Notes: generated by a model not told the origin, from the letters alone. Counted from the first letter of the stretch, positions 35,186-44,549 are shown. The stretch: 64,000 nt of DNA from Sediminispirochaeta smaragdinae DSM 11293 (GCF_000143985.1 NC_014364.1:1116001-1180000); one strand, 5' to 3'. Program-made: numbers and translations.

Positions 35186-36379
35186 ATGGCAATTCCTATT
35201 AATACGCTGACAAAGCATCTCGATGAGTATCATCGAGAAATACACGGGTGTATTCATACCGCAACAGAAATTATGGCTCAGCCTGCGCTATGGCGGCAGA
35301 CCGGGGCTTTAATAGAGAAGCTCCTTCCCAAGCTCGTTTCTTTTTGGGGCCCGAGCTCGAACCTCCTTTTTTCCGGGGCCGGAAGTTCTCACTATGTCGG
35401 AATGTCGATCACCCCGGCATTGAAAAGAGTTTTTTCGACGGTAGAAGCTATTTCATCGACCGAGATGGTGATGGATCCCGAATCCTCCTTTCCCCGCGAA
35501 GAATTTGTCCTTATCTCTTTTGCACGTTCGGGAGAAAGCCCTGAAACCAATGCCGTTATATCGTTGGCCGAGAAACTGCGTCCCGGCTCTGTTAAGCATG
35601 TGGCTATCACCTGTAACCCCGATGGCTCATTGGCACACATTGTCGACGGCTTGGGGAAAAGGGGATTTGTCATAGTCCTTCCTGAAGGAACAAATGATAG
35701 GGGTCTGGCGATGACCTCTTCCTTTACCTCAATGGCCGTGGCTGGTTTCATGCTGCGTGCCGTGGTGCATGGTGATGTCGGCAGGTACCGGGAAAAGGTC
35801 GATGCTTTGGCGAACATAGGGGAACGGTTTCTGAATGATTTTCCTGAGATGGCATCGCGTATGGTTCGGGAAGGTTTCCAGAGAATCTTTTTTGTGGCAT
35901 CCAGGCCTTGTTTCGGGGGAGCCTTGGAGGCCCATCTAAAAGTTCAGGAGCTCTCCGGGGGGGAAGTTATGGCAAAGGCCGAGGATACGTTAGGATTTCG
36001 TCACGGCTTTATGGCAGCCGTCAATTCGGAGAGCTTACTTGTTATTCTCTTTTCATCCGACCCCTATCGGCGATTGTATGAGATCGATTTGGCAAAAGAA
36101 CTTCGCAAAAAAAAGATGGGAAAGAAGATAGTGGCAATCTGCAATAAGAGGGAGGATATAGAGGGCCTTGCCGATTATATCTTCCAGACCGATTCAGCCA
36201 TCGATTCCGATGATGATAACCGTGCCATGATGGTAACCCTGGCAGGCCAGATCATCGGATTTTTTGTTGCATTATCATTGGGCCTCAACCCCGATGCCCC
36301 TTCGCCGGAAGGGGTGATACATCGTGTGGTGAGCGGCGTTACGATCTATCCCTATTCAACTAGTGAGAATAAAGCGTAA
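35186..36379 (+). CDS. agaS: AgaS-type SIS sugar isomerase/deaminase
   Basis: Cytosolic SIS-domain protein of 397 residues. The ATG at 35186 has AGAGGAG upstream. Two SIS domains are visible: FSGAGSSHYVGM with VLISFARSGESPETNAVISL then AEKL, and a second around FFVASRPCFGGALEAHLKVQ then ELSGGE. AgaS converts galactosamine 6-phosphate to tagatose 6-phosphate plus ammonia in (N-acetyl)galactosamine catabolism. This fits the next gene (tagatose-bisphosphate aldolase subunit) and the later PfkB kinase. The stop overlaps the next start by one base. Confidence 0.87.
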   Translation: MAIPINTLTKHLDEYHREIHGCIHTATEIMAQPALWRQTGALIEKLLPKLVSFWGPSSNLLFSGAGSSHYVGMSITPALKRVFSTVEAISSTEMVMDPESSFPREEFVLISFARSGESPETNAVISLAEKLRPGSVKHVAITCNPDGSLAHIVDGLGKRGFVIVLPEGTNDRGLAMTSSFTSMAVAGFMLRAVVHGDVGRYREKVDALANIGERFLNDFPEMASRMVREGFQRIFFVASRPCFGGALEAHLKVQELSGGEVMAKAEDTLGFRHGFMAAVNSESLLVILFSSDPYRRLYEIDLAKELRKKKMGKKIVAICNKREDIEGLADYIFQTDSAIDSDDDNRAMMVTLAGQIIGFFVALSLGLNPDAPSPEGVIHRVVSGVTIYPYSTSENKA

Positions 36380-37710
36380 TGCGTGACATTTTTGAAGAAC
36401 TCATAACGGCCCGAGAAAACGATGATCCCTTTAGCCTCTATTCGGTATGCTCGGCAAATCAATTGGTTCTTGAAACTGCGGTGCGTCGTTCCGTACGTAG
36501 TGGACTGCCGCTCCTTATCGAGGCTACGGCCAATCAGGTGAACCAGGAAGGCGGTTACACGGGTATGCGCCCTTCCGATTTTGCCGCAAGGCTCCAGGGG
36601 CTATGCGACCGTTACGGAGCAGATCGAGAAAGCATTGTTTTCGGCGGCGACCACCTGGGTCCCTATCCCTGGAGGAAACTGGCGGCGGAAAAAGCCATGC
36701 AATCGGCTGAGACACTTGTACGGGCCTTTGTTGCTGCGGGGGCCCGTAAAATACACCTCGATGCAAGTATGCATTTGGGAGGGGATACCACCGCCGTTCC
36801 TGATCCGAGGATCGCTGCATCGCGGGCGGCACAGCTTTGCAGGGCCGCGGAAGATGAATATGAAAAGGCGGCCACAAAGGGCAAGCCTTTTCTTCCTCCC
36901 GTCTATGTTATAGGAACGGAGGTTCCTGTTCCCGGGGGGACCCTGGATGACGACGCTGAACCCGAGACTGGGCCAGCTCCTACAAGCTATGCATCGCTGC
37001 TTTCCACCCTTGAGCTTCATGAAGAGGCCTTTTACTCGTTTGGGCTTCATGATGCCTGGAGGCGGGTCATCGGGGTTGTTGTGCAGCCCGGATTGGAGTT
37101 CGGTTCGGAGATCGTCCATCCGTACAAAAGAAGGCATGCCGAAGAGCTCAAGCAGATCTTTTCGGTGAAAGCAAATCTCTTTTTCGAGGCACACTCTACC
37201 GATTACCAGAGCAGTGAGGCGTTAGGCGCTCTGGCCCGTGATGGGTTTGCTTTCTTAAAGGTCGGTCCGGCCCTGACCTTTGCATATCGTGAAGCTCTTG
37301 TCGGTCTTGCCTATATCGAACAACGACTTCATGGAAGAAGCAAAAATCGAATTCTTGAATCCTTGTCCCTTATCATGCGCCGCAACGACAAGTACTGGCG
37401 TGACTACTACGCCAAAGGGGATGATACAGAGCTCATCTTTTCCTTATCGGATCGGGTCCGATACTACTGGGACGATCCCGTGTTAGTGCAGGAGGTCGAA
37501 CAGCTCTTTCAGTCCATTGATATTCACGAAAGAGTTACACCGGGGCTCGTTTCTCAATACTTACCCCGTTTTTCCGGTCCTCACACTACATCCATGTTTC
37601 TTTCAGGCCTTCATGATCCCCGCGAATTCGTTATGTACGCTATTGATGCCGAATTATCACGCTATGAACAAGCGTGCTTTTCGAACAGAGGATGTGTTCA
37701 TGCCGAATAA
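36379..37710 (+). CDS. Tagatose-1,6-bisphosphate aldolase subunit KbaZ/GatZ
   Basis: 443 residues, the usual size of KbaZ/GatZ. Typical segments: ATANQVNQEGGYTGMRPSDF, FGGDHLGPYPW, KIHLDASMHLGGDTT, YVIGTEVPVPGG and FLKVGPALTFAYREA. In E. coli this subunit stabilises the class II aldolase KbaY/GatY and was described as non-catalytic. No KbaY/GatY gene is present in the window, so either it lies elsewhere or the protein acts differently here. ATG overlaps the agaS stop (TAATG). The end overlaps the next permease start by 11 bp. Confidence 0.9.
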   Translation: MRDIFEELITARENDDPFSLYSVCSANQLVLETAVRRSVRSGLPLLIEATANQVNQEGGYTGMRPSDFAARLQGLCDRYGADRESIVFGGDHLGPYPWRKLAAEKAMQSAETLVRAFVAAGARKIHLDASMHLGGDTTAVPDPRIAASRAAQLCRAAEDEYEKAATKGKPFLPPVYVIGTEVPVPGGTLDDDAEPETGPAPTSYASLLSTLELHEEAFYSFGLHDAWRRVIGVVVQPGLEFGSEIVHPYKRRHAEELKQIFSVKANLFFEAHSTDYQSSEALGALARDGFAFLKVGPALTFAYREALVGLAYIEQRLHGRSKNRILESLSLIMRRNDKYWRDYYAKGDDTELIFSLSDRVRYYWDDPVLVQEVEQLFQSIDIHERVTPGLVSQYLPRFSGPHTTSMFLSGLHDPREFVMYAIDAELSRYEQACFSNRGCVHAE

Positions 37711-38611
37711 GCTCGTTTCTTCCGACTTTTTCGAAAGGGAATCAGTCCTTGCCGCCATCCTTTTAACTCCCGCTTTGCTGATTGTTTTGGGGGTACTTAT
37801 ATTTCCAATGGTTACTTCCCTGGGACTAAGCTTTACCGATTTGAAGCTTACGAAACCGGGAAGCGGGATTTTTATCGGCTTAAAAAATTATATAACGGCC
37901 CTCAAAGCCCCTCTGTTTTGGGCTTCGATGTTGCGTACGACTATTTTTGGTGTTTCAACTGTTCTGACGGAGACCTGTCTGGGGGTGGCAATCGCCATGT
38001 TGCTTAATCAGAAATTTGTGGGGAGGGGATTCGTACGGGGGCTTGTCATCCTTCCCTGGGCGCTGCCCTATGTGGTAAACGGCATCATGTGGAAGTGGAT
38101 TTTTGATGCGAATTACGGGGCTTTCAATGCAGCATTGACCCAGCTCGGTCTTATCGATACATACAAAATCTGGCTGGGAAACCCAAAGGCCGCAATGGTC
38201 ATCGTCATTTGCGCAAATATATGGAAGGAGACCCCTGTTGCCGTTATTCTCATACTTGCCGCTTTGCAGTCTATACCGGCAGAACTCTATGAAGCCGCAG
38301 CCATTGACGGTGCAAGAGGCATGAAGCGTTTTTCTCGAATAACACTTCCCTTGCTCAAACCGATCATTGTTACCTTGATTATCATCAAGACGGTATGGGC
38401 ACTCAAGGAATTTGATCTTATCTATATCATCACAAAGGGCGGGCCTGCAAACGGTACCAATATGTTTTCGTACTACATATATCAGAATACCTTTCAATTC
38501 CTTAATTTCGGTTATGGCTCTGCCCTTGCGTATCTACTGACAATCCTGACGATAGGACTCTCTATGCTTTATATGAAAAGTTTGAAAGGAGGCTTGGATG
38601 TCGAAGGGTAA
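37700..38611 (+). CDS. Carbohydrate ABC transporter permease, MalF/UgpA type
   Basis: Inner-membrane permease of 303 residues from the ATG at 37700, with AGAGGA 8 nt upstream; the frame is open further upstream inside the previous gene, but that part is not permease-like. Six or so membrane helices, with the EAA loop YEAAAIDGARGMKRFSRITL then PLLKP. It pairs with the next permease and the binding protein at 39559 to import a sugar, most likely an amino sugar or related compound given agaS and kbaZ/gatZ. The operon has no ATPase gene; a shared MsmX/UgpC-type ATPase encoded elsewhere is expected. Confidence 0.93.
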   Translation: MPNKLVSSDFFERESVLAAILLTPALLIVLGVLIFPMVTSLGLSFTDLKLTKPGSGIFIGLKNYITALKAPLFWASMLRTTIFGVSTVLTETCLGVAIAMLLNQKFVGRGFVRGLVILPWALPYVVNGIMWKWIFDANYGAFNAALTQLGLIDTYKIWLGNPKAAMVIVICANIWKETPVAVILILAALQSIPAELYEAAAIDGARGMKRFSRITLPLLKPIIVTLIIIKTVWALKEFDLIYIITKGGPANGTNMFSYYIYQNTFQFLNFGYGSALAYLLTILTIGLSMLYMKSLKGGLDVEG

Positions 38612-38652
38612 GTACAAAACCTGCCCCGGCAGGGAACAGAACGGGGAGCTAT

Positions 38653-39507
38653 GTGATGGTTGGCGAATATAAAAAGGGCGGCCTTGTATTACTCTACGCT
38701 GCGGTGTTGTTTGTCTGTTTGAGCATATTGATTCCATATCTCTGGCTTGTCATCAGTAGTGTCTCCCATCGGGTGGAGTTAACCTCCATACCGCTAAAAT
38801 GGATACCCGATTCGTTAAATCTGGAAAATTACCGCCAGATTGTGACCGGCAGCAGCGGTATCAATGCCTCGCTGAAATATGGATTACTCAACAGCCTGAT
38901 CATCGCAGGGGTTGCTACCCTGTTTTGCCTTTTTGCGGGCTCCCTGGCAGCCTATGCCTTTTCACGGTTGCGGTTCCGGGGAAAAAATGTCGTCTTTTCA
39001 TTTATTCTCGTGACGCAGGTCATGCCGATGATCGTGCTGATCATTCCAATTTACATCATCATGAGCAAGATCGGGTTGCTGAATACCATACCGGCCCTCA
39101 TCATAGCGGACTGTGCATTTATTCTTCCCCTGGTGATTTGGCTGATGCGCAGTTTTTTTGAGTCTATTCCCAGAAGTCTGGAAGAGATGGCGTGTATCGA
39201 TGGTTGTTCCCGCTTTGGAACTATTTTCAGAATTGTTATGCCCCTATCCACACCGGGGCTGGCGGCAAGCGGGATATTTGCCTTTATCATTGCCTGGAAT
39301 GAGTTCTTTTCTGCCCTGATTCTTAGTTCCACAATCAAGTCGAAGACCATCAGTGTGATTATTTCCGAATATTCAAGCAAGGTAGGGGTGGATTATGTTG
39401 CGATGGCCGCGGCAGGTGTTGTTGCCAGTATTCCTCCCGTCCTTTTGGCCTTGTTGTTTCAAAAATATATTGTTCAAGGCTTAACCGCAGGATCTGTAAA
39501 GGGATAA
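38653..39507 (+). CDS. Carbohydrate ABC transporter permease, MalG/UgpE type
   Basis: 284 residues, partner of the preceding permease. Start at GTG 38653 or ATG 38656; GGGGAGC lies just upstream and suits the ATG slightly better. The EAA loop is LEEMACIDGCSRFGTIFRIV then MPLSTPG. It ends QGLTAGSVKG, the typical MalG-like C terminus. The N-terminal periplasmic loop (ELTSIPLKWIPDSLNLENYR) is normal for the family. Confidence 0.93.
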   Translation: MMVGEYKKGGLVLLYAAVLFVCLSILIPYLWLVISSVSHRVELTSIPLKWIPDSLNLENYRQIVTGSSGINASLKYGLLNSLIIAGVATLFCLFAGSLAAYAFSRLRFRGKNVVFSFILVTQVMPMIVLIIPIYIIMSKIGLLNTIPALIIADCAFILPLVIWLMRSFFESIPRSLEEMACIDGCSRFGTIFRIVMPLSTPGLAASGIFAFIIAWNEFFSALILSSTIKSKTISVIISEYSSKVGVDYVAMAAAGVVASIPPVLLALLFQKYIVQGLTAGSVKG

Positions 39508-39558
39508 TCGTTTCGACTTTCTAAAAACAATCCCCGTAAAGGGAAAGGAGTGTTTAGT

Positions 39559-40845
39559 ATGAAAAGGAAGGTAATTGCTCTTCTTCTGGCGCTTATGCTG
39601 GTGGGAGGAACGCTTTTCGCATCGGGGGATGCCGAGAGTGCGGAAAGAATCACGGTGATCATGCCTCGCCATGAGATGGACTTGGTGGGCATTTGGGAGC
39701 GGCAAACAAGAGAGTTCGAAGAGTCCACGGGAATCCAGGTGGAGTTCATTCAGATGTCATGGGATGAGGTCCAGACCAAGGTCATGACCGACCTTGCAGC
39801 GGGCGGCAATTCCTATGACGTGATTGAATTCGACAATGGCTGGGTTGAAAAATTCGCTGCTGCCGGTTGGGTGGAACCCTTAAATGATTACGGTGATAGC
39901 GACTATTTTAACACCCTTTTGCCCGGCTTGTTGAATACCTTTACGGTAGACGGAAAAATTCTTGGAGTCAGTTGGAATAATGATACCCGTTTTTTCTTCT
40001 ACAACAAAGCAATGTTGGAAAAAGCGGGAATTACTGCTCCTCCCAGAACATGGGCGGATGTTGTGGCACAGTCCGAGAAGCTGAAACGTGCAGGGCTTAC
40101 CGATTACCCGATAGCCGAATACTGGAACCAGGAATGGGCCCTTGCAAACTCTTTGGCTTTTTATCTTTACAGCTTTGGGGCGAACTACTTTGATAAGGAT
40201 GGAAACATCACGATTAATAAGCCGGAAGCTGTGGAAGCCCTGCAGTTTATGTACGATATGCTGTATAAACAGAAGATTGTCAATCCTTCCAGCATTACCC
40301 TTTCACAGGAGGCCGCAGCCGACCTCTTCTACCGCGGTTCGTCCGCATTTTTCTTTCAGGGACCTCCCAGTACATTCAGCTATGCCAATGACCCCACGAA
40401 GTCACAAGTCGTCGGAGATGTAGAGGTTTCCGAATGGCTTCCCGCAAAGGCAGTTGGTCTGCAGGCGACCCTGACCCTTCCCGAGGCCTTTGCCATTCCA
40501 AAGGCAAGCGATAATAAAGAGGCTGCATGGAAGTATATTCGCTATATGATCTCTCATGATCGCGATAAAGAGCGGGCCATGGAGATCGGAAGTTTGCCGC
40601 TGTTTAAGCGTTCCTACAATGATCCCGATTTACTCGAAAAGTACCCCTACTGGGTTCAGTTTGGAAAGCAGTCCGCCGTTGCTCAGGCTCTTCCCCTCGT
40701 GGACTGGTATGATGAGCTTGTACAAAAAACAATTGTTGCGGTGCAGCAGATGTTCCAGGGAACAAAGAGCGCTCAGGATGTTGGGGACGAAATCGCCGAA
40801 TTTCTAAAAGGCAGAGAATACAACGGCATGATCCTGCATGAGTAG
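39559..40845 (+). CDS. Extracellular solute-binding protein, family 1 (sugar)
   Basis: Periplasmic or envelope-attached binding protein of 428 residues for the adjacent permeases. The ATG at 39559 has AAAGGAG upstream. Signal peptide MKRKVIALLLALMLVGGTLF then ASGDAES. Family-typical regions include the ITVIMPRHEMD strand, DVIEFDNGWVEKFAAAGWVE then PLNDY, and DTRFFFYNKAMLEKAGI then PPRTWADV. The sugar cannot be read from sequence; context suggests an amino sugar or galactitol/tagatose-type compound. Confidence 0.92.
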   Translation: MKRKVIALLLALMLVGGTLFASGDAESAERITVIMPRHEMDLVGIWERQTREFEESTGIQVEFIQMSWDEVQTKVMTDLAAGGNSYDVIEFDNGWVEKFAAAGWVEPLNDYGDSDYFNTLLPGLLNTFTVDGKILGVSWNNDTRFFFYNKAMLEKAGITAPPRTWADVVAQSEKLKRAGLTDYPIAEYWNQEWALANSLAFYLYSFGANYFDKDGNITINKPEAVEALQFMYDMLYKQKIVNPSSITLSQEAAADLFYRGSSAFFFQGPPSTFSYANDPTKSQVVGDVEVSEWLPAKAVGLQATLTLPEAFAIPKASDNKEAAWKYIRYMISHDRDKERAMEIGSLPLFKRSYNDPDLLEKYPYWVQFGKQSAVAQALPLVDWYDELVQKTIVAVQQMFQGTKSAQDVGDEIAEFLKGREYNGMILHE

Positions 40846-40863
40846 TATATAATTCTGACCATG

Positions 40864-40889
40864 GAGGAGCCTTAGCGATAGGGCTCCTC
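40864..40889 (+). terminator. Weak hairpin after the binding-protein gene
   Basis: GAGGAGCC and GGCTCCTC form an 8-bp stem with a 10-nt loop. The following sequence (TGCATATTT) has only a poor U-run, so read-through to the kinase gene is likely. Confidence 0.55.
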
Positions 40890-40904
40890 TGCATATTTCC
40901 GTAG

Positions 40905-40946
40905 AAAGAAATTACGTTCCTTCAATCACCAGGATTCGGAACAGTA
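40905..40946. repeat. Single right end of the inverted-repeat element
   Basis: AAATTACGTT, then CACCAGGATTCGGAACAGTA and GGTAA, matches 21235-21272 at nearly every base. No left end is found nearby. It lies about 20 bp before the PfkB kinase start and separates that gene from the agaS operon. Confidence 0.55.
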
Positions 40947-40961
40947 GGTAAGGAGAGCCCT

Positions 40962-41906
40962 GTGCCAGAAAAAGTGCTTTTTGCCGGTGATGCAAACATT
41001 GATTTCATTTTTTCCGATCTCGATACCCCGCCTCAGGAGGATAGGGAGGTCTTCTGCAAAGGATATACGACCGCGCTCGGCGGTTCCGGTACCATAACCG
41101 CTGCCGCATATGCTCGACTGGGCGGATCGTGTGATTTCTGCGGCCTGCTGGGAGATGACACGAACGGCCGTCAGGTCATGGAGTATCTCAGGAATGCTGG
41201 CGTCGGGCTTACGCTCCTGCGGCGCATGGAAAACCTGGAGACTGGTATCACGGTGAGCATGATACATGGTTCGACTCGTACCCAGGTGACCTATCGTGGA
41301 AGCCTTGATGTAGCGGATGAAACAGAGACCCTCAAACAGGAGATGCACGACTACGGTCATCTCCACCTCTCCGGGATATACGGGACAACGCAATTCCTCC
41401 CGAATGTTACCCAGGTTCTGCAAGCCGCATATGATAAGGGATTGACGACTTCTCTTGATACACAGTGGGATCCCTCCCAAACATGGCCGTTTGCCGATCA
41501 ATGGCTGCCCTATATCACGTGGCTTTTTGTCAATGAATCGGAAGCAATATCCCTTGCAGTTAAGCACTGCGGGATATCGGATAGGAAGCCTGACTGGGAA
41601 ATGGCATGGGAAGCCCTTGCTAAGAAGACCCCTTGTCCAATCATTAAACTGGGACCAAAGGGAAGCTATATGGGAGGGAACCTTTACCCCCCCGTGGATG
41701 TCGATCACGTATATGATCCTACAGGTGCCGGAGACAGCTTTGCCGCGGCGTTTCTGTATGCAACGATCGCAGCGGGACAGGATGCCTGTCGGGCAATTCA
41801 CCTTGCTCAGGCCGCAGGAGCCCTGGCCTGTACCTTTCTCGGCGGTAATTCCGAAAGGTTTACCCGTGAGAAACTCTATTCGATGGTGGAGAACCCCCTC
41901 CTTTAA
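40962..41906 (+). CDS. PfkB-family carbohydrate kinase
   Basis: Cytosolic sugar kinase of 314 residues, GTG start with GGTAAGGAG upstream. The ribokinase/PfkB hallmarks are the GG-rich N-terminal block TTALGGSGTITAAAYARLGG and the C-terminal DPTGAGDSFAAAFLYA, containing the catalytic Asp and anion hole. Substrate is not determined by these motifs. Given agaS and kbaZ/gatZ upstream, phosphorylation of tagatose 6-phosphate to the bisphosphate is the natural missing step, but this is inference. A relic repeat lies between it and that operon. Confidence 0.85.
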   Translation: MPEKVLFAGDANIDFIFSDLDTPPQEDREVFCKGYTTALGGSGTITAAAYARLGGSCDFCGLLGDDTNGRQVMEYLRNAGVGLTLLRRMENLETGITVSMIHGSTRTQVTYRGSLDVADETETLKQEMHDYGHLHLSGIYGTTQFLPNVTQVLQAAYDKGLTTSLDTQWDPSQTWPFADQWLPYITWLFVNESEAISLAVKHCGISDRKPDWEMAWEALAKKTPCPIIKLGPKGSYMGGNLYPPVDVDHVYDPTGAGDSFAAAFLYATIAAGQDACRAIHLAQAAGALACTFLGGNSERFTREKLYSMVENPLL

Positions 41907-42018
41907 ACTTTCTTCATACAATTTTCTCTATGCCTATGGTATCATAGAGGGGCGAGGGATCACTATAGATGAGATCGCAAAGATCTCCCTCTTCCTCTCA
42001 TTATGATTGGAGTGCTGT

Positions 42019-43719
42019 ATGACGGAAAATCTTCAACTCCTTGAACTGGTTGAAAAGGAACAGCTGGACGAAGTGCTGCGCGGTTTTACCCAGATCACGG
42101 GGGTTTCGAGTTTCATCATCAGTCCCGAGGGCGAGCCAATCAGTGAACAGTACAATTGGACGCATCTGTGTAGTGACTATTGCCGGTCCACAGAGAAGGG
42201 AAAGCAGCTCTGTTATAAAAGCGATCGCTACGGGGCAGAGATGTCGGCGAAGCTGAAAAAGCGTGTCAGTTATACCTGTCTGAATGCCGGATTGATCGAT
42301 TGTACCTCGCCTATCATCGTTGGAAACTACCATATCGCCAGTTTTATGTGCGGCCAAATCCTCTATAAGCCCATCGATGAGGATTGTGCCCGGCGGCATG
42401 CCTGTGCAATAGGAATCAAAGATCTTGATGGCTATCTTCAGGCCGTCAGCAGTATTCCGATTATCAGCCCCGAACGGATGGATGCCATTGTCGATTTCCT
42501 GCAGGTGATAACCCGAACGATAAGTGAACTTGCTTGGAATACGTATGTTCATTCCAAACAGACACGGCGTTACCTGGATCGGATCATCAATATGGTCAGC
42601 GATGGAATTGTCTCGATTGATACGCAGGGGCGAATTTCCATGGCAAATGATGCCGTCGGCTACATGACGGGCTTTAACAAGCATGAGATCATTGGCCAGG
42701 ACTTTTCCGAATTCCTCGGTGATGATGATTCGCTGTCGACCTATGAGAAGATGCTTTCCACCGTTAGGGAAAAGGGCCATGGTAGGGCGGCAATACAACT
42801 TGCCACTGCCTCAGATAAGAAAATCCCCGTCCAGGTCTCCTTTGATAAGGATAAAGAGCAACAGGCCCACCTTGCCTGTGTGGCGGTATTACGGGATGTT
42901 TCTCAGGAGTTTGCCATTGAGCAGTTGAAGGAAGATCTCATCGGTATGATGACGCACGATCTGAAAAACCCTGTTTTTTCCATCCAGAAGGCGATGCAGC
43001 TTTTATCCTCCGGGGTTCTCGGAACCCTGAATCCCGAACAGGATGAGGTGGTAAGGCTTTCTCTTGGTACGACTCAACAGCTTTCGCGAATGGTCATGGA
43101 TTATCTTGATATCTATCAGCATGAAAATGGCGAACTGCGGCTTCGTAAGGAGATCTTGGATATGCGAACGATACTCAGGCAGAGTATCGACCAGATAGAA
43201 TTAATTGCGCAGGAGAAGGACGTCGCTATTGTGTACAATCCTCCGACGGCTGCGTTGAATTTCATGGGCGACCGCTTGCGTCTTATTCGCATATGTCTAA
43301 ACCTATTGGAAAATGCCATAAAATTCAGTCCTTTTGGCGGAACGATTCACATCGAAAGTCGCTATGTTTCTCCCCGTGATTGTCCCTATCTTTCGGAATG
43401 CCTACTTGATCGGGAAAAAGATGAACAACACTACGTATTGACGGAAATGAGCGACCAGGGGCCTGGTATTAAAAAGGGTGCCGAATACGCCATTTTTGAT
43501 AAATTTTCTACTTCCAGATGCCGGGATTCCTGCATCCCGGGAGGGGGGGGACTTGGGCTTGCCTTTTGCAAACTGGCGGTAACGGCTCATCACGGTGTGA
43601 TCGGGGTTGCTTCGCCTGTCTGTTCGGATCGGAAAGGAGAGCTCTACGGAAGCCGTTTCTACTTTCTTCTCCCTGCCGATACGAAGATCAAATTTCAAAC
43701 GGCGGGTATCGAACTATAG
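42019..43719 (+). CDS. PocR-PAS sensor histidine kinase
   Basis: 566 residues, probably cytosolic (no membrane segment seen). The N-terminal about 165 residues are a PocR ligand-binding domain, with its cysteine pattern CSDYCRSTEKGKQLCYKSDR then CLNAGLIDCTSPI and FMCGQIL. A PAS domain follows (RIINMVSDGIVSIDTQGRIS). The HisKA phospho-acceptor is H313 in MMTHDLKNPVFS, and the HATPase has N-box NLLENAIKFSP and G-boxes DQGPGIKKG and GGGGLGLAFCK. PocR domains sense small organic molecules such as propanediol. ATG at 42019 has GGAG upstream. It pairs with the regulator 36 bp downstream. Confidence 0.92.
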   Translation: MTENLQLLELVEKEQLDEVLRGFTQITGVSSFIISPEGEPISEQYNWTHLCSDYCRSTEKGKQLCYKSDRYGAEMSAKLKKRVSYTCLNAGLIDCTSPIIVGNYHIASFMCGQILYKPIDEDCARRHACAIGIKDLDGYLQAVSSIPIISPERMDAIVDFLQVITRTISELAWNTYVHSKQTRRYLDRIINMVSDGIVSIDTQGRISMANDAVGYMTGFNKHEIIGQDFSEFLGDDDSLSTYEKMLSTVREKGHGRAAIQLATASDKKIPVQVSFDKDKEQQAHLACVAVLRDVSQEFAIEQLKEDLIGMMTHDLKNPVFSIQKAMQLLSSGVLGTLNPEQDEVVRLSLGTTQQLSRMVMDYLDIYQHENGELRLRKEILDMRTILRQSIDQIELIAQEKDVAIVYNPPTAALNFMGDRLRLIRICLNLLENAIKFSPFGGTIHIESRYVSPRDCPYLSECLLDREKDEQHYVLTEMSDQGPGIKKGAEYAIFDKFSTSRCRDSCIPGGGGLGLAFCKLAVTAHHGVIGVASPVCSDRKGELYGSRFYFLLPADTKIKFQTAGIEL

Positions 43720-43755
43720 TAGGACGATAAGAGGCGTATCAGAAAGGGGGATGGT

Positions 43756-44400
43756 ATGGAAGGAGAAAAGCAATCAACGATTTTTATCTGCGATGATCAT
43801 CCTCTCTTTCGCTGCGGTCTGCGTTTAAGTCTGAATCAGCTGTCGAATCTTGAGGTCGTCGGTGAGGCGGAGAACGGCTTTGACGCGGTGGAGCGTATCA
43901 TTGCTTGTAAGCCGGATATGGCATTGGTCGATGTCGATATGCCGGGGCTCTCCGGAATCAGTGCCATCAAGGTTCTTCGCAAGGCCCTGCCGAAGTTGAA
44001 AATTCTTGTATTGTCGGCACTCGAGGATGATCACTATGTCCGTGATGCCATGGCTGCCGGTGCCGACGGCTACCTCCTTAAGTGTGTCGATATCGATGCC
44101 CTGGTTCAGATTATCGGCAGCCTCTGTAAAGGGATTCCTGCGGTTTCTCCCTACCTACTGAATCTGACCATTGATGATCTTTCTGACGCAAAGGATTCCG
44201 GCTCTTCTCTGACCACAAGAGAGAAGGATGTTTTACGATGTATGCTGGAAGGAAAAGAGAATAAAGAGATAGCGGATGAGCTTTTCATCAGCTGCGAGAC
44301 GGTAAAAAGTCATATAAAACATATTTTCCGCAAGTTAGAGGTGACCAACCGGGTCCAGGCCGTTCAGGTTGCCGCAGAAAAAAAGATTCTTAACTCTTAG
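43756..44400 (+). CDS. NarL/LuxR-type response regulator
   Basis: 214 residues. Receiver domain with acidic pair D13-D14 (FICDDHPLFRCGLR), phospho-acceptor D59 (MALVDVDMPGLSG) and the conserved Lys in GYLLKC. The C-terminal LuxR helix-turn-helix is LTTREKDVLRCMLEGKENKE then IADELFISCETVKSHIKHIF. It is the cognate partner of the PocR kinase. Only 149 bp separate it from the molybdenum-hydroxylase operon in the same direction, so that operon is its likely target. Confidence 0.94.
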   Translation: MEGEKQSTIFICDDHPLFRCGLRLSLNQLSNLEVVGEAENGFDAVERIIACKPDMALVDVDMPGLSGISAIKVLRKALPKLKILVLSALEDDHYVRDAMAAGADGYLLKCVDIDALVQIIGSLCKGIPAVSPYLLNLTIDDLSDAKDSGSSLTTREKDVLRCMLEGKENKEIADELFISCETVKSHIKHIFRKLEVTNRVQAVQVAAEKKILNS

Positions 44401-44440
44401 TACAGTCAATTAATTACTGCAGGGATCATATCCTCTTAAA

Positions 44441-44475
44441 ATCCCCCTTTTGGGGGATAATCTTCCCCCCTTTTG
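44441..44475 (+). promoter_or_regulatory. Palindrome and direct repeats upstream of the hydroxylase operon
   Basis: ATCCCCCTTTTGGGGGAT is a perfect 18-bp palindrome (44441-44458). It could act as a terminator for the response regulator or as an operator. CCCCCTTTTG is repeated directly about 22 bp further on (44466-44475), two helical turns away, which favours a protein-binding site. It sits 75-110 bp before the first hydroxylase gene. Confidence 0.5.
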
Positions 44476-44549
44476 TGCGATTTACCGCTGGTTGTACCTC
44501 TTCTATAGTGTAAGCAGATATGTAGGAGAACAAGGGAGGTTCGAAAATT

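Noticed and set aside
37517-37699. Longer N terminus for the MalF-type permease
   Set aside because: It lies wholly within the kbaZ/gatZ coding sequence and is not hydrophobic in the family pattern; the ATG at 37700 has a proper ribosome-binding site.
44480-44525. Sigma-54 promoter before the hydroxylase operon
   Set aside because: No GG-N10-GC spacing was found. TTGTAC and TATAGT are only 6 bp apart and cannot form a sigma-70 promoter either.
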